DNA of 64,000 nt, taken from Nitrospirota bacterium (GTDB lineage Bacteria; Nitrospirota; UBA9217). The DNA lies in assembly GCA_023229435.1 (NCBI GenBank), contig JALNZF010000008.1:44517-108516 (forward strand). The letters run 5' to 3'. Positions 8,447 to 17,390 of this stretch are shown one piece after another (positions within the stretch are counted from its first letter, which is position 1; every line of letters starts with the position of its first letter). Below the pieces are notes generated by a model. The model did no database searches, was not told where the DNA came from, and saw only the letters and a list, made by a program, of their open reading frames with translations. The translations under genes and the position numbers were made by a program.

Positions 8447-9832
8447 TTGTCGACAAAAGACCGTTCAAAGAGACCTGCTGCAGGTCACCTGGAAAAACTG
8501 GACAAAACATATGTCTGGCATCCCTTTACCCAGATGAAAGACTGGGAAAAGGACGCTCCGGTCATCATCGAAAGCGGCAAGGGATCGATCCTCACCGATA
8601 TCCGCGGCAAAAAATACATCGACGGCGTATCATCGCTCTGGGTCACCGTCCACGGACATCGAAAAAAAGAGATCGACCAGGCGGTGGCTCGACAGCTCAA
8701 GAAGATCTCCCACTCCACCCTGCTGGGACTCTCGAACGTCCCTGCGATACTGCTCGCGGAAAAACTCATCGCACTGGCGCCGAGGGGGCTCTCGAAGGTA
8801 TTCTATTCCGACAGCGGATCGACCGCGGTCGAGATCGCGCTCAAGATAGCCTTCCAATACTGGCAGCAGAAAGGGCCGGAATACCAGCGAAAGACCGGTT
8901 TTCTTTCTCTCGCCGGAGCTTACCACGGCGACACGATCGGGTCCGTGAGCGTGGGCGGCATCGACCTGTTTCACACCATCTACAAGCCGCTCTTGTTCCA
9001 CACCCGCAAGCTTGAGTCTCCCCATTGTTACCGCTGTGAGTATGGACTCACCTATCCGGAATGCCAGAAAACCTGTTTTATGCATGCCGAGAGAACGATC
9101 CAGAAATACGCCTCCGTGACCGCCGCCCTTATCATCGAACCCCTTGTTCAGGGGGCCGCCGGCATGCTCGTCCAACCGCCGGGTTACATAAAGCGGATCA
9201 GGGAACTCTGTACGAAGAACAATATTCTGATGATCGCGGACGAAGTGGCAACCGGATTCGGCAGGACCGGAAAGATGTTCGCCTGCGAGCACGAACAGGT
9301 TTCTCCGGACATTTTGTGCCTGGCCAAGGGGATCACCGGCGGATACCTTCCCCTCGCGGCCACGCTCACCACGGAGGAGATCTACCGAGGCTTTCTCGGT
9401 GAATACGAGGAGTTCAAGACCTTCTTCCACGGCCATACCTACACCGGGAATCCACTTGCCTGCGCCGCATCCATCGCCAGCATCGATCTCTTCAAAAAAG
9501 AGAAAACGCTGGTGAGGCTCCAGCCGAAGATAGCTCACCTGAAAAAGGAATTGGCGCGTCTATCAGAGCTCAAGTATGTCGGAAATATCAGGCAGAAAGG
9601 CTTCATGATCGGAATTGAAATGGTAAAGGACAGGGCGACGAAGATGCCCTATGCGCCTGTGGACAGGATCGGCGCAAAAATAGTAATGGAATGTCGCAAG
9701 CGCGGCCTTATTATCCGTCCCCTTGGAGATGTTATCGTGCTCATGCCGCCGCTCTCGATATCGCTGCAGGAACTCAAACAGATGATGCAGATCGTATTTA
9801 CGTCGATCAAGCTGGTTACGGAAACCAGTTGA
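8447..9832 (+). CDS. bioA: Adenosylmethionine-8-amino-7-oxononanoate aminotransferase BioA
   Basis: 461 residues. BioA is a PLP enzyme that transfers the amino group of S-adenosylmethionine to KAPA, giving DAPA in biotin synthesis. It has WHPFTQM near the N-terminus, SDSGSTAVEIALK at 121-133, the PLP-contacting D265 in IADEVATGFGRTG, and the Schiff-base lysine K294 in CLAKGITGGYLP. The start is TTG at 8447, preceded by AGGAAAGAGAG at a suitable distance; no ATG precedes the conserved region. No other biotin genes are adjacent, so it appears to be a solitary gene with its own promoter. It converges with the DUF4124 gene, 12 bases apart. Confidence 0.94.
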   Translation: MSTKDRSKRPAAGHLEKLDKTYVWHPFTQMKDWEKDAPVIIESGKGSILTDIRGKKYIDGVSSLWVTVHGHRKKEIDQAVARQLKKISHSTLLGLSNVPAILLAEKLIALAPRGLSKVFYSDSGSTAVEIALKIAFQYWQQKGPEYQRKTGFLSLAGAYHGDTIGSVSVGGIDLFHTIYKPLLFHTRKLESPHCYRCEYGLTYPECQKTCFMHAERTIQKYASVTAALIIEPLVQGAAGMLVQPPGYIKRIRELCTKNNILMIADEVATGFGRTGKMFACEHEQVSPDILCLAKGITGGYLPLAATLTTEEIYRGFLGEYEEFKTFFHGHTYTGNPLACAASIASIDLFKKEKTLVRLQPKIAHLKKELARLSELKYVGNIRQKGFMIGIEMVKDRATKMPYAPVDRIGAKIVMECRKRGLIIRPLGDVIVLMPPLSISLQELKQMMQIVFTSIKLVTETS

Positions 9833-9844
9833 GCGGTGTTGACC

Positions 9845-10495
9845 TTAGTCTCTTTTCTCCGGATCAACGCCTCCGGAATTCTGTGAGGCCGCATCGTCAC
9901 CGTCTTGAGTAAGAGCGTTGAGTTCTTTCAGCGCTTTAGCCGCTTTTTTTCCCTTTTCTCCAGACTCATGCTGAACCGCGTTAACCTCGCCCTTCAGGGT
10001 TTTGAACATGTTGACCACATCCTCCCCATGAGCAACTATCAGGTAAACAGACATCCCCCACAAAACGACCGCGCGGACAATTTTAATGGCCTTTTTATGG
10101 TCCGCATCGATGATTCCCAGGATCACAAAAACGAACAGGGCGCTCACCACGACTACGACGGAGATCAACACCCTGCCGCTGAAAAAACTTTTTGTATATC
10201 CTTCAATCGATACTGTTCCCCGGTCAGAGGATGATTCTGCATTCTCCGGAATTGCTTCCGCCTGTACCTGGGGCTGCTTTTGTATTGCGGGGTTCCTCGC
10301 TTGTTCCTGATCCATGTTGACTATTTTGGCGGTTGCCCGACACGGTTCAGGAACAGACTGAAGATCATCGGCGAAACAAATGATGCCGTTTTGATCAATA
10401 TATTTGTAGATGGCCGCGAAACTATTCGACGTTGCCGACAACACAATGGCAATCACAAAAACCAGTATGAGCCGTGTCTGCATGTTCATCACCAT
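9845..10495 (-). CDS. DUF4124-domain envelope protein
   Basis: 216 residues from the first ATG; the ATG four codons later (MQTRLIL) is an equally possible start. Residues about 5-28 are a signal peptide ending NSFA. The next 30 residues, IYKYIDQNGIICFADDLQSVP, match the DUF4124 domain found at the N-terminus of many proteobacterial periplasmic proteins. Two hydrophobic segments at about 108-130 and 140-158 suggest an inner-membrane protein with a charged tail rich in Lys, Glu and Asp. Function is unknown. Confidence 0.75.
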   Translation of the reverse strand: MVMNMQTRLILVFVIAIVLSATSNSFAAIYKYIDQNGIICFADDLQSVPEPCRATAKIVNMDQEQARNPAIQKQPQVQAEAIPENAESSSDRGTVSIEGYTKSFFSGRVLISVVVVVSALFVFVILGIIDADHKKAIKIVRAVVLWGMSVYLIVAHGEDVVNMFKTLKGEVNAVQHESGEKGKKAAKALKELNALTQDGDDAASQNSGGVDPEKRD

Positions 10496-10713
10496 CCTTT
10501 TGAAATCGGTGCCTAAAAACGATAATAATTAAATTTCGGCACAAAGTCAATGCATTCATTTTGGCAATTTTCAAACCCAGACGTAACGGTTTTCTTGGCG
10601 TGATCCCCTGAGTGGCCGGTTCATTTTTTGGCTATTGCGGCTTTGCGAGAGATGCTTTTAGTTTTTCCCTTCGTGCCTCTCACTTGTCCTGTATCGCACA
10701 ATTTCTGAATACG

Positions 10714-10742
10714 TTGCATTTATCATGGATTTATATGATAAT
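10714..10742 (+). promoter_or_regulatory. Putative promoter of the UMF1-family transporter gene
   Basis: TTGCAT (10714-10719), a 17-base spacer and GATAAT (10737-10742), about 30 bases before the start codon. The rest of the 10496-10770 gap shows nothing recognisable. Confidence 0.45.
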
Positions 10743-10771
10743 GTTTCATGCATGCTTCACCGGAGAAGACA

Positions 10772-11995
10772 ATGGATAAAAAACAGGTCATGAGCTGGTG
10801 TCTCTTCGATTTCGCGAACTCGAGCTACTCGGCGGTGATCGCCGCGGTCATCTTCCCGGTCTATTACGCCGGCGTGATCGTCGGGAACACCTCCGGTGAG
10901 GGCGACCTCTGGTGGGGACGGGCCATCTCCCTGAGCATGCTCTTTATCGCACTCTCCTCTCCGTTCCTCGGCGGCATCGCCGACTATGCGGGTCTGCGAA
11001 AAAGGCTTCTTGCGTTCTATACCGCGATATGCGTCGTTGCCCTGTCGGGATTTACGCTCCTCACGCCGGGCGCGGTCATCGCCGGGTTCATCCTAGCCGT
11101 ATTCGCAAACATCGGTATGGAAGGCGGCCTGGTCTTCTACAATTCCTTCCTTCCCCGGATAGCCCCGGCGGAGTATCACGGCAGGGTGTCGAGTTGGGGC
11201 TTCAGCATCGGATACGCAGGCTCCATCTCCTCGCTCCTGATCGCACTGCCGCTCGTCAAAGCCGGGCATTACGGCATGACGTGGATTGCAACCGCGGCCT
11301 TCTTCGCGATCTTTTCCCTTCCCGCCTTCCTGTTTCTGCCGCAAGACTCGCGGGCCGATGTCACGGCGTTTCAAGCAGGGACCCGTGGCGTTGGACTGGC
11401 CTGGAAAACCATCAAGAAACTCTGGACACGCAAAGAACCGAGAAAATTTCTGATCGCCTATCTGTTCTATGAAGACGGGGTCAATACGGTCATCGTCTTT
11501 TCAAGTATCTTTGCCGCGACAACACTGCATTTCGGGACCGGCGAGCTCGTCGGGCTCTACATCACCGTACAATTGACGGCACTCATCGGCGCCTTCCTCC
11601 TGGCAAAACCCACCGACACCTGGGGGCCCAAAAAGATCGTGATGCTTTCCCTCGTCCTCTGGACTCTCGTGGCCGTTATAGCCTATTTTGTGCAGACCAA
11701 ACCGCAGTTCTGGGCCGTGGCATGCACCGCCGGACTGGGGCTCGGGAGCGTACAGGCCGGCACGCGCGCCTTTTACACCCAATTCGTGCCAAAGGGCAGC
11801 GAAGCTGAATATTTCGGTGTGTACTCCCTTGTGGGCAAATCCTCCGCCATCCTCGGGCCTCTCGTCTTCGGTTTCGTGTCGTCAACCTTCGGAAGCCAAC
11901 GGCCCGCGATCCTCTCCATTGCGCTTTTTTTTATCATTGGGCTGATCCTGCTCAGCAAAGTTAAGGGTGGAGGACCGAACGTCAGTAAAGGGTGA
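10772..11995 (+). CDS. UMF1-family major facilitator (Atg22-like) transporter
   Basis: 407 residues with about 12 hydrophobic segments. The N-terminal SWCLFDFANSSYSAVIAAVIFPVYY and the loop GGIADYAGLRKR are characteristic of the UMF1/Atg22-like branch of the major facilitator superfamily. Eukaryotic Atg22 exports amino acids from vacuoles; the bacterial substrate is unknown. An in-frame ATG lies upstream at 10748, but GGAG sits eight bases before the ATG at 10772, so that start is preferred. The gene stands alone on the plus strand and is followed by a stem-loop. Confidence 0.88.
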   Translation: MDKKQVMSWCLFDFANSSYSAVIAAVIFPVYYAGVIVGNTSGEGDLWWGRAISLSMLFIALSSPFLGGIADYAGLRKRLLAFYTAICVVALSGFTLLTPGAVIAGFILAVFANIGMEGGLVFYNSFLPRIAPAEYHGRVSSWGFSIGYAGSISSLLIALPLVKAGHYGMTWIATAAFFAIFSLPAFLFLPQDSRADVTAFQAGTRGVGLAWKTIKKLWTRKEPRKFLIAYLFYEDGVNTVIVFSSIFAATTLHFGTGELVGLYITVQLTALIGAFLLAKPTDTWGPKKIVMLSLVLWTLVAVIAYFVQTKPQFWAVACTAGLGLGSVQAGTRAFYTQFVPKGSEAEYFGVYSLVGKSSAILGPLVFGFVSSTFGSQRPAILSIALFFIIGLILLSKVKGGGPNVSKG

Positions 11996-12001
11996 AACTA
12001 A

Positions 12002-12038
12002 CCGGGGTGCCATAAGCCTCCTATCGGAGCAACCCGGC
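12002..12038 (+). other. Stem-loop just after the UMF1 transporter gene
   Basis: CCGGGGTGC pairs with GCAACCCGG with one mismatch, enclosing an inner CTCC-TATC-GGAG hairpin. There is no U-tract, so it is not a canonical intrinsic terminator. It could be RNA 3'-end protection or the start of an unidentified structured leader for the next operon. Confidence 0.35.
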
Positions 12039-12117
12039 ATAAAACGGTACGGTCTATTGGCGTGCTTCCGAACTTCCGGCTCCTGACCTCAGACCACCGG
12101 TTCATCAGTATTTCTTC

Positions 12118-12146
12118 TTGACAAAACGGGGGCTTCCCCTTATAAT
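12118..12146 (+). promoter_or_regulatory. Consensus sigma70 promoter of the DUF177-rpmF-fab operon
   Basis: Exact TTGACA (12118-12123), 17-base spacer and exact TATAAT (12141-12146). Transcription would begin near 12153, so the in-frame ATG at 12150 cannot serve as the start of the DUF177 gene. Confidence 0.8.
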
Positions 12147-12185
12147 TCGATGCTTACAGCGCTTGCAGCCTCCAGAGTGATCAAA

Positions 12186-12701
12186 ATGGCCATGAAGATC
12201 AACGATATACCGCCAGAGGGGCTTACACTGGAGCTGAAACAGAAGCTGGACCTGTTCGACACGGGAACAGCATCAACGGCCTTTACCTCGATCCTTTCCA
12301 TCAGGCCGATGGGTGCCGGTGCCTTCCACATAAAAGGCCGTGTTCAGGCTGACCCGGAACTCGAGTGCAGCCGGTGTCTGAAAGTTTTTTTGTATCACAG
12401 CGATACGGAACTGGATATAACCCTTGCGCCGGAGAAAGCCCTTGGTACTGCCCCGGAGTATGAGTTGGGTCAGTCAGAGCTCGACGTGGAGTTCTACCGG
12501 GGCGAGGAGATAGAGCCGCTCGATCTGGTAAAAGAGCAGTTGTTGATTACCGTCCCCATGGTGCCGCTCCATCGTCCCGACTGCAAGGGCCTCTGTTCCG
12601 TCTGCGGAACGGACCTGAATGAAACGGACTGTGGTTGCAAGAAGGACAACCCGGGTGAATTCGGGGCATTTTCCGTCTTAAAGGATCTCTTGAAAAAATG
12701 A
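12186..12701 (+). CDS. DUF177/YceD family protein (23S rRNA accumulation factor-like)
   Basis: 171 residues. The family precedes rpmF in most bacteria; E. coli YceD is linked to 23S rRNA accumulation. The four-cysteine motif is complete: CSRCLK in the middle, then CKGLCSVCGTDLN and the final DCGCKKDN. The frame opens at 12150, but that ATG lies at or before the predicted transcription start. Of the ATGs at 12186 and 12192, the first has AGAG eight bases upstream. It is the first gene of the long plus-strand operon leading into fatty-acid synthesis. Confidence 0.88.
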   Translation: MAMKINDIPPEGLTLELKQKLDLFDTGTASTAFTSILSIRPMGAGAFHIKGRVQADPELECSRCLKVFLYHSDTELDITLAPEKALGTAPEYELGQSELDVEFYRGEEIEPLDLVKEQLLITVPMVPLHRPDCKGLCSVCGTDLNETDCGCKKDNPGEFGAFSVLKDLLKK

Positions 12702-12724
12702 CGGTTTCTCATCTGGAGAAACGT

Positions 12725-12749
12725 CACCCTGAGCGAAGCGAAGGGTCTT
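12725..12749. repeat. Fragment of a CCCTGAGCGAAGCGAAGGG dispersed element
   Basis: A short palindromic stretch, ACCCTGAGCGAAGCGAAGGGT, between DUF177 and rpmF. Similar short elements are widespread in environmental bacterial genomes (from memory, not checked). Confidence 0.4.
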
Positions 12750-12782
12750 GTAACAAAAATAGCTTAAGGAGTTTACCCGAAC

Positions 12783-12965
12783 ATGGCAAATCCAAAACAC
12801 AAAACATCCAAGTCCCGCAGGGACAAGAGGCGCACTCACAAGCACCTCGAGGCCCCGAATCTCACTGCCTGTCCGCAATGCCAGGAAGTGAAACAGCCCC
12901 ATCACGCATGCCTGTCCTGCGGCACCTACAACGGCCGCGAGATCGCAACGATTAAGCAGATATAA
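12783..12965 (+). CDS. rpmF: 50S ribosomal protein L32
   Basis: 60 residues, normal length. The N-terminus MANPKHKTSKSRRDKRRTHK and the zinc-ribbon cysteines CPQC..CLSC identify L32 of the large ribosomal subunit, in its zinc-binding form. AAGGAG lies upstream of the ATG. It sits in the classic order DUF177-rpmF-plsX, which couples ribosome supply to membrane lipid synthesis. Confidence 0.97.
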   Translation: MANPKHKTSKSRRDKRRTHKHLEAPNLTACPQCQEVKQPHHACLSCGTYNGREIATIKQI

Positions 12966-12978
12966 CCGGAGCTTGCTC

Positions 12979-13027
12979 AAAGGCAAAGGGATGATACTGT
13001 ATTTTCCGGTATGACTCTTTGCCTTTT
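12979..13027 (+). terminator. Long hairpin between rpmF and plsX (terminator or attenuator)
   Basis: AAAGGCAAAG (12979-12988) pairs perfectly with CTTTGCCTTT (13017-13026), and an inner stem ATACTG/CGGTAT lies in the loop. The 3' arm ends in TTTT. It may terminate a fraction of transcripts after rpmF, which would allow much higher L32 than PlsX output. Confidence 0.6.
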
Positions 13028-13045
13028 ATATTGCGGAGAGCTCGT

Positions 13046-14059
13046 ATGAAGATCGCTGTTGATGCTATGGGGGGAGACAATGCGCCTCAAGCCATCGTCG
13101 CCGGAGCTGTACAGGCGGCGAAGGAGTATGGGGTCGGCATCATCCTGGTGGGCATTGAACAAAGCATCCAGGCGGAACTCAAAAAGCACCCCCACGCACG
13201 GTCACTCCCGATAGAGGTACGGAACGCCACCGAAGTGGTGGATATGCTCGATTCTCCGGTCACGGTCTTTCGGAGAAAGAAAGACTCTTCGATCCGCGTG
13301 GCCAATGAGCTTGTCAAGAGCGGCGAAGCAGTGGCCGTTATCAGCGCGGGACATACCGGCGCGGCCATGGCCACATCGCTCTTTGTCCTGGGAAAGCTCG
13401 AGGGGATCGAACGCCCGGCCATCGCCACGTTCATGCCCACGATGAAAGGCACCTCCATCATCCTGGACGTGGGAGCGAACGTCGATTGCAAACCGAACCA
13501 TCTTCTGCAGTTCGCCGTAATGGGCGAGGTCTACGCCAAGTACCTGCTCAAGAACCCCAACCCCCGCATAGGTTTGCTCTCCATCGGCGAAGAGGCGACC
13601 AAGGGGAATGAGCTCACCAAGGAGGCGTTCAAACTCCTGACCGAGACATCGCTTAATTTTATCGGCAATGTTGAGGGGCGTGACGTAATGTCCGGCAATG
13701 CGGACGTGGTCGTCTGTGACGGTTTTATCGGCAATGTGGTGCTCAAGCTCTCCGAAGCCGTGGCGGAAGCCATCGGGCTCATGATCCGGGAGAATATCGG
13801 CGACAACTTGATCAAGAAACTCGGCTATTTCATGATGAGGCCGGTCTTCCGGGCCCTCAAACGCCGAGTCGATTACGCGGAGTATGGAGGAATGCCCCTC
13901 ATCGGCATCAACGGCATCAGTATCATCAGTCACGGCAGATCGTCGGCCCAGGCAATCAAGAACGCCATCCGCGTCGCCGCCGAACTGGCGAAGAGCGAGG
14001 CAATCAGGCACATCCACGAGGACATCGAAAAAAACATGGAACTGGTCAGGGCCAAATGA
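13046..14059 (+). CDS. plsX: Phosphate acyltransferase PlsX
   Basis: 337 residues. PlsX converts acyl-ACP to acyl-phosphate, the first step of phosphatidic acid synthesis through PlsY. The start motif MKIAVDAMGGDNAPQAIV and the VVCDGFIGNVVLKLSEA region are diagnostic. The frame extends 27 bases upstream, but GGAGAG lies five bases before the ATG at 13046, where homology starts. The stop overlaps the fabH start by four bases, so the two are translationally coupled. Confidence 0.95.
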   Translation: MKIAVDAMGGDNAPQAIVAGAVQAAKEYGVGIILVGIEQSIQAELKKHPHARSLPIEVRNATEVVDMLDSPVTVFRRKKDSSIRVANELVKSGEAVAVISAGHTGAAMATSLFVLGKLEGIERPAIATFMPTMKGTSIILDVGANVDCKPNHLLQFAVMGEVYAKYLLKNPNPRIGLLSIGEEATKGNELTKEAFKLLTETSLNFIGNVEGRDVMSGNADVVVCDGFIGNVVLKLSEAVAEAIGLMIRENIGDNLIKKLGYFMMRPVFRALKRRVDYAEYGGMPLIGINGISIISHGRSSAQAIKNAIRVAAELAKSEAIRHIHEDIEKNMELVRAK

Positions 14060-15036
14060 TCCACGCGCGAATAACAGGAACCGGGTCATACGCACCGAAG
14101 AAGATCGTCACCAATCATGACCTCGAGAAGCTCGTGGACACGAGCGACGACTGGATCACGGAACGCACCGGCATCAAGGAACGCAGGATCGTGGAAAAGG
14201 GGCAAACCACGTCGGATCTGGCTTACGAGGCAAGCATAAAAGCGCTGAAAGCCGCGGGTCTTGGCGTCAATGACCTGGACCTCATCCTTGTAGCGACGAC
14301 CACTCCGGACATGGTGATGCCGAGTCTCGGCTGCGTACTCCAGGATAAGCTCGGCGCAAAAAAAGCCGCTGCGTTCGACATCTATGCCGCTTGTTCCGGA
14401 TTCCTCTACGGCCTGTCAGTGGCCAATGCATTCATACAATCCGGAATGTATAAGAATATCCTTCTGGTAGGCGCTGAGGTCCTTTCTCGCTTCACGGACT
14501 GGGAGGACCGGACCATGTGCATTCTCTTTGGAGACGGAGCAGGCGCGGTCGTGATCCAGCGGCATACGGGCAAACACGGGGTCCTCTCCACCCATCTGCA
14601 CTCAGACGGTTCCCTCGGAGAACTCCTCTATCTTCCAGCAGGCGGGGCACTGCATCCGGCATCACACGAAACAATACATAAGCGCATGCACTTTATGAAA
14701 ATGAAGGGAAACGAGCTGTTCAAGGTGGCGGTGCGCGCGCTCGAAGGCGTGGTGCAAGAAACCCTGGCATTCAACAAGATAAAGCCGGAAGAGATCGACT
14801 TTCTCATTCCGCACCAGGCCAATTTGAGGATCATCCAGGCCATGGCACAGCGCCTGAACATGCCCATGGAAAAGGTCGTGCTCACGCTTCCAAAATACGG
14901 CAATACCTCCGCGGCCTCAATTCCCATGGCGCTTGACGAGGCGGTCCGCGACGGCAGGATCAAGGAAAATCATCTCCTCTTGTTCGAGGCCTTCGGCGGC
15001 GGGCTGACCTGGGCATCCGCCCTGGTGCGATGGTAA
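14056..15036 (+). CDS. fabH: 3-oxoacyl-ACP synthase III FabH
   Basis: 326 residues. FabH condenses acetyl-CoA (or another acyl-CoA starter) with malonyl-ACP to start fatty-acid elongation. The Cys-His-Asn triad is intact: C113 in YAACSGFLYG, H253 in IPHQANLRI and N283 in YGNTSAASIP. Its start overlaps the plsX stop (ATGA). The presence of a ketosynthase III able to accept CoA substrates next to an acyl-CoA dehydrogenase may be functionally relevant. Confidence 0.96.
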   Translation: MIHARITGTGSYAPKKIVTNHDLEKLVDTSDDWITERTGIKERRIVEKGQTTSDLAYEASIKALKAAGLGVNDLDLILVATTTPDMVMPSLGCVLQDKLGAKKAAAFDIYAACSGFLYGLSVANAFIQSGMYKNILLVGAEVLSRFTDWEDRTMCILFGDGAGAVVIQRHTGKHGVLSTHLHSDGSLGELLYLPAGGALHPASHETIHKRMHFMKMKGNELFKVAVRALEGVVQETLAFNKIKPEEIDFLIPHQANLRIIQAMAQRLNMPMEKVVLTLPKYGNTSAASIPMALDEAVRDGRIKENHLLLFEAFGGGLTWASALVRW

Positions 15037-15047
15037 CGCCATCGCAC

Positions 15048-15141
15048 ATTGTAAATTGGAAATTGAAGATTGAAGATTGACAATTTCACAGTTGCATTGC
15101 CCGCAATTTAAAATTTTCAATTTCCAATCTCAAATTTTCAA
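15048..15141. repeat. Dispersed AT-rich inverted repeat, TTGGAAATTGAAGATT family (copy 1)
   Basis: ATTGTAAATTGGAAATTGAAGATT on one side and AAATTTTCAATTTCCAATCT on the other form a long imperfect palindrome between fabH and the acyl-CoA dehydrogenase gene. Other copies are at 19601-19700 and 46600-46639. Confidence 0.65.
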
Positions 15142-15163
15142 TAATTATGTTTTGGAGGAATAA

Positions 15164-16321
15164 ATGGATTACCTGCTGACTGAAGACCAGATCATGATAC
15201 GAGACCTTGCCCGGCAGATCGCGGTGGAAAAGATCGTGCCTGTGCGCGCCGAGCTGGATGAACAGAACAAGTTCCCCACTGATATCATGAAGGCCATGGC
15301 CCAGGCGGATCTCTTCGGCATCTACATCCCCGAGGAATACGGCGGCCTCGGGAAAAAGAGCCTCGAGCTCTACATCGCCATCGAAGAGATCTCCAAGGCA
15401 TGCCTTGGCGTATCCACGAGCTATGCAGCCAATGCGCTCGGCAGTTACCCCATCCTCCTCCACGGCAGTGACGCGCAGAAGAAGAAATACCTGCCCGACA
15501 TCGCATCGGGAAAGGACCTCGCGGCGTTCGGCCTTACCGAGGCAAACGCTGGCAGCGATGCCGGCGGCATCCAGACCACCGCGAAACTCGACGGCAACGA
15601 ATACGTGCTGAACGGCACCAAGCAGTGGATCACGAACGGCGGCGAGGCCCGGATATATACCGTCATCGCCATTACGGACAAATCCAAGGGAGCGCGCGGC
15701 GCTTCGGCCTTCATCGTGGAGAAGGGCACGCCGGGATTCTCCTTCGGGAAAAAAGAAAATAAGATGGGCATCCGGGCATCATCCACGACCGAGCTTATCT
15801 TCAACAACTGCCGCATCCCGAAAGAAAACCTTATAGCCAGGGAAGGCATGGGATTCATCGTGGCCATGAAGACCCTCGACTGCTCGCGCGCCGGTGTAGG
15901 CGCACAGGGTGTGGGCGTTGCGCAGGGGGCAATCGACGAGTGCATCAAGTTCGCCAAGGGCAGGGTCCAGTTCGGCCAGCCAATCACCTCCTTCCAGGCC
16001 ATCCAGCATATGCTTGCGGACATGCAGACCCAGACCGAGGCCGCCCGCGCCCTCGTATACTCTGCGGCCCGCATGATGGACAGCGGAGCAAAGGACTTCT
16101 CCCGGGCATCGGCCATGGCCAAGGTCTTCGCGACCGACACGGCCATGAAAGTCACCATCGACGCGATACAGGTCATGGGCGGATCGGGCTATATGAAGGA
16201 ATATCCCGTCGAAAAGATGATGCGCGACGCCAAGATCCTCCAGATCTACGAGGGAACCAACCAGGTCCAGCGCAACGTCATTGCCCTCGATATGATCAGG
16301 GAAGCGACGAAACTGAAATAA
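15164..16321 (+). CDS. Acyl-CoA dehydrogenase
   Basis: 385 residues, FAD-dependent, full length for the short/medium-chain family. It has the N-terminal helical domain, the beta domain with FGLTEANAGSDAGG and NGTKQWITNG, and the C-terminal helical domain. The catalytic base is present as E363 in QIYEGTNQVQR. These enzymes oxidise acyl-CoA to trans-2-enoyl-CoA and pass electrons to ETF, which is encoded immediately downstream. GGAGG precedes the ATG. Its position inside a fatty-acid synthesis operon is unusual. The acyl chain length is unknown. Confidence 0.94.
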   Translation: MDYLLTEDQIMIRDLARQIAVEKIVPVRAELDEQNKFPTDIMKAMAQADLFGIYIPEEYGGLGKKSLELYIAIEEISKACLGVSTSYAANALGSYPILLHGSDAQKKKYLPDIASGKDLAAFGLTEANAGSDAGGIQTTAKLDGNEYVLNGTKQWITNGGEARIYTVIAITDKSKGARGASAFIVEKGTPGFSFGKKENKMGIRASSTTELIFNNCRIPKENLIAREGMGFIVAMKTLDCSRAGVGAQGVGVAQGAIDECIKFAKGRVQFGQPITSFQAIQHMLADMQTQTEAARALVYSAARMMDSGAKDFSRASAMAKVFATDTAMKVTIDAIQVMGGSGYMKEYPVEKMMRDAKILQIYEGTNQVQRNVIALDMIREATKLK

Positions 16322-16323
16322 CT

Positions 16324-16600
16324 GACAAGCACCAAAACCCAAACATCAAACAGCAAATAAATTCCAATATCGAAATACAAAATGCCAAATGAGCCCCTTG
16401 CAGAAGTCCCAATTCCGTCATTCCCGCAGCGATTCTGAGCGGGAATCTGGTTCTCACTGTTTGAATAACCATATCCCCGATAGAGACGTTCGGGGATGAC
16501 AAACAGTTTTGCATGAGCCTCAAACGTTTCGAATTTGGGTAATTGAGATTTGGAGCTTATTTGATATTTGTAATTTGTTATTTGGCATTTTGGAGATTCC
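16324..16600. repeat. Composite repeat: one palindromic element nested inside another
   Basis: The outer element has arms at about 16332-16391 (AAACATCAAACAGCAAATAAATT..AAAATGCCAAAT) and about 16540-16596 (TTTGATATTTGTAATTTGTTATTTGGCATTTT). The inner element at 16394-16515 is a full copy of the TCATTCCCG / CGGGGATGAC palindrome. It lies between the acyl-CoA dehydrogenase and etfB genes. Confidence 0.65.
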
Positions 16601-16601
16601 C

Positions 16602-17387
16602 GTGAACATCATTGTTTTAGTCAAACAGGTCCCCGACACGTCGGAAGTCAAGATCAACCGGGAGACCAATACGCTCATTCGCGACGGCGTACCGAGCATC
16701 ATCAACCCGTATGACATGTATGCCATTGAAGAGGCCCTCCGCTTGCGCGAACAGCACGGCGGCAAGGTGACCGCCGTGACCATGGGCCCGCCTCAGGCTG
16801 CCGATTCCCTGAAGGAAGCCGTTGCCCTTGGCGTTGACGATGTGGTGCTCCTGTCGGACCGGGCCTTTGCCGGGGCTGACACCTGGGCGACGTCCTATAC
16901 GCTCGCGATGGGCATAAGGAAGATCGGCAACTTCGATCTCGTGATCGCGGGCAAGCAGGCCATCGATGGCGACACGGCCCAGGTCGGTCCCGAAACAGCG
17001 GATATGCTCGGCATCCCCTTCGTAGCCTATGTCCGAAAGATCGAAAAAGTGGAAAACGCAATGTTGGTGGCCGAACGCATGATGGATGAAGGATACGACG
17101 TGGTCGAGACCTCCCTCCCCGCGCTCATTACCGTCGTGAAAGAGATCAACCAGCCGCGCCTGCCGTCGCTCAAAGGCAAGATGAAAGCCAAAGGGCTCAA
17201 GGTCGTTTCCTGGACCGCCGCGGATATCGGCGCGGACCAGAACCTGTGCGGCTTGAAGGGTTCTCCCACCAAGGTCGTCAGGATATTCCCGCCCGCGCCG
17301 CGTGGACAGCGGGAGATCCTTTCCGGCAGCATCGAAGAGCAGGTCTCGACGGTGGTAAAGAACCTGAAAGAACAGGCGTTGATATAA
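16602..17387 (+). CDS. etfB: Electron transfer flavoprotein beta subunit
   Basis: 261 residues. Residues 1-15, MNIIVLVKQVPDTSEV, are the usual N-terminus, and IDGDTAQVGPETADMLGIPF is the ETF-beta signature. The subunit binds AMP or a second FAD and carries electrons from acyl-CoA dehydrogenases. The start is GTG at 16602 with GGAG six bases upstream; the upstream in-frame ATG at 16509 falls inside the repeat and is rejected. Its partner etfA follows after about 100 bases that contain another repeat. Confidence 0.95.
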   Translation: MNIIVLVKQVPDTSEVKINRETNTLIRDGVPSIINPYDMYAIEEALRLREQHGGKVTAVTMGPPQAADSLKEAVALGVDDVVLLSDRAFAGADTWATSYTLAMGIRKIGNFDLVIAGKQAIDGDTAQVGPETADMLGIPFVAYVRKIEKVENAMLVAERMMDEGYDVVETSLPALITVVKEINQPRLPSLKGKMKAKGLKVVSWTAADIGADQNLCGLKGSPTKVVRIFPPAPRGQREILSGSIEEQVSTVVKNLKEQALI

Positions 17388-17390
17388 CAT

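Noticed and set aside
12002..12038. A named riboswitch
   Set aside because: The stem-loop is clear, but I cannot match it to any known riboswitch consensus.
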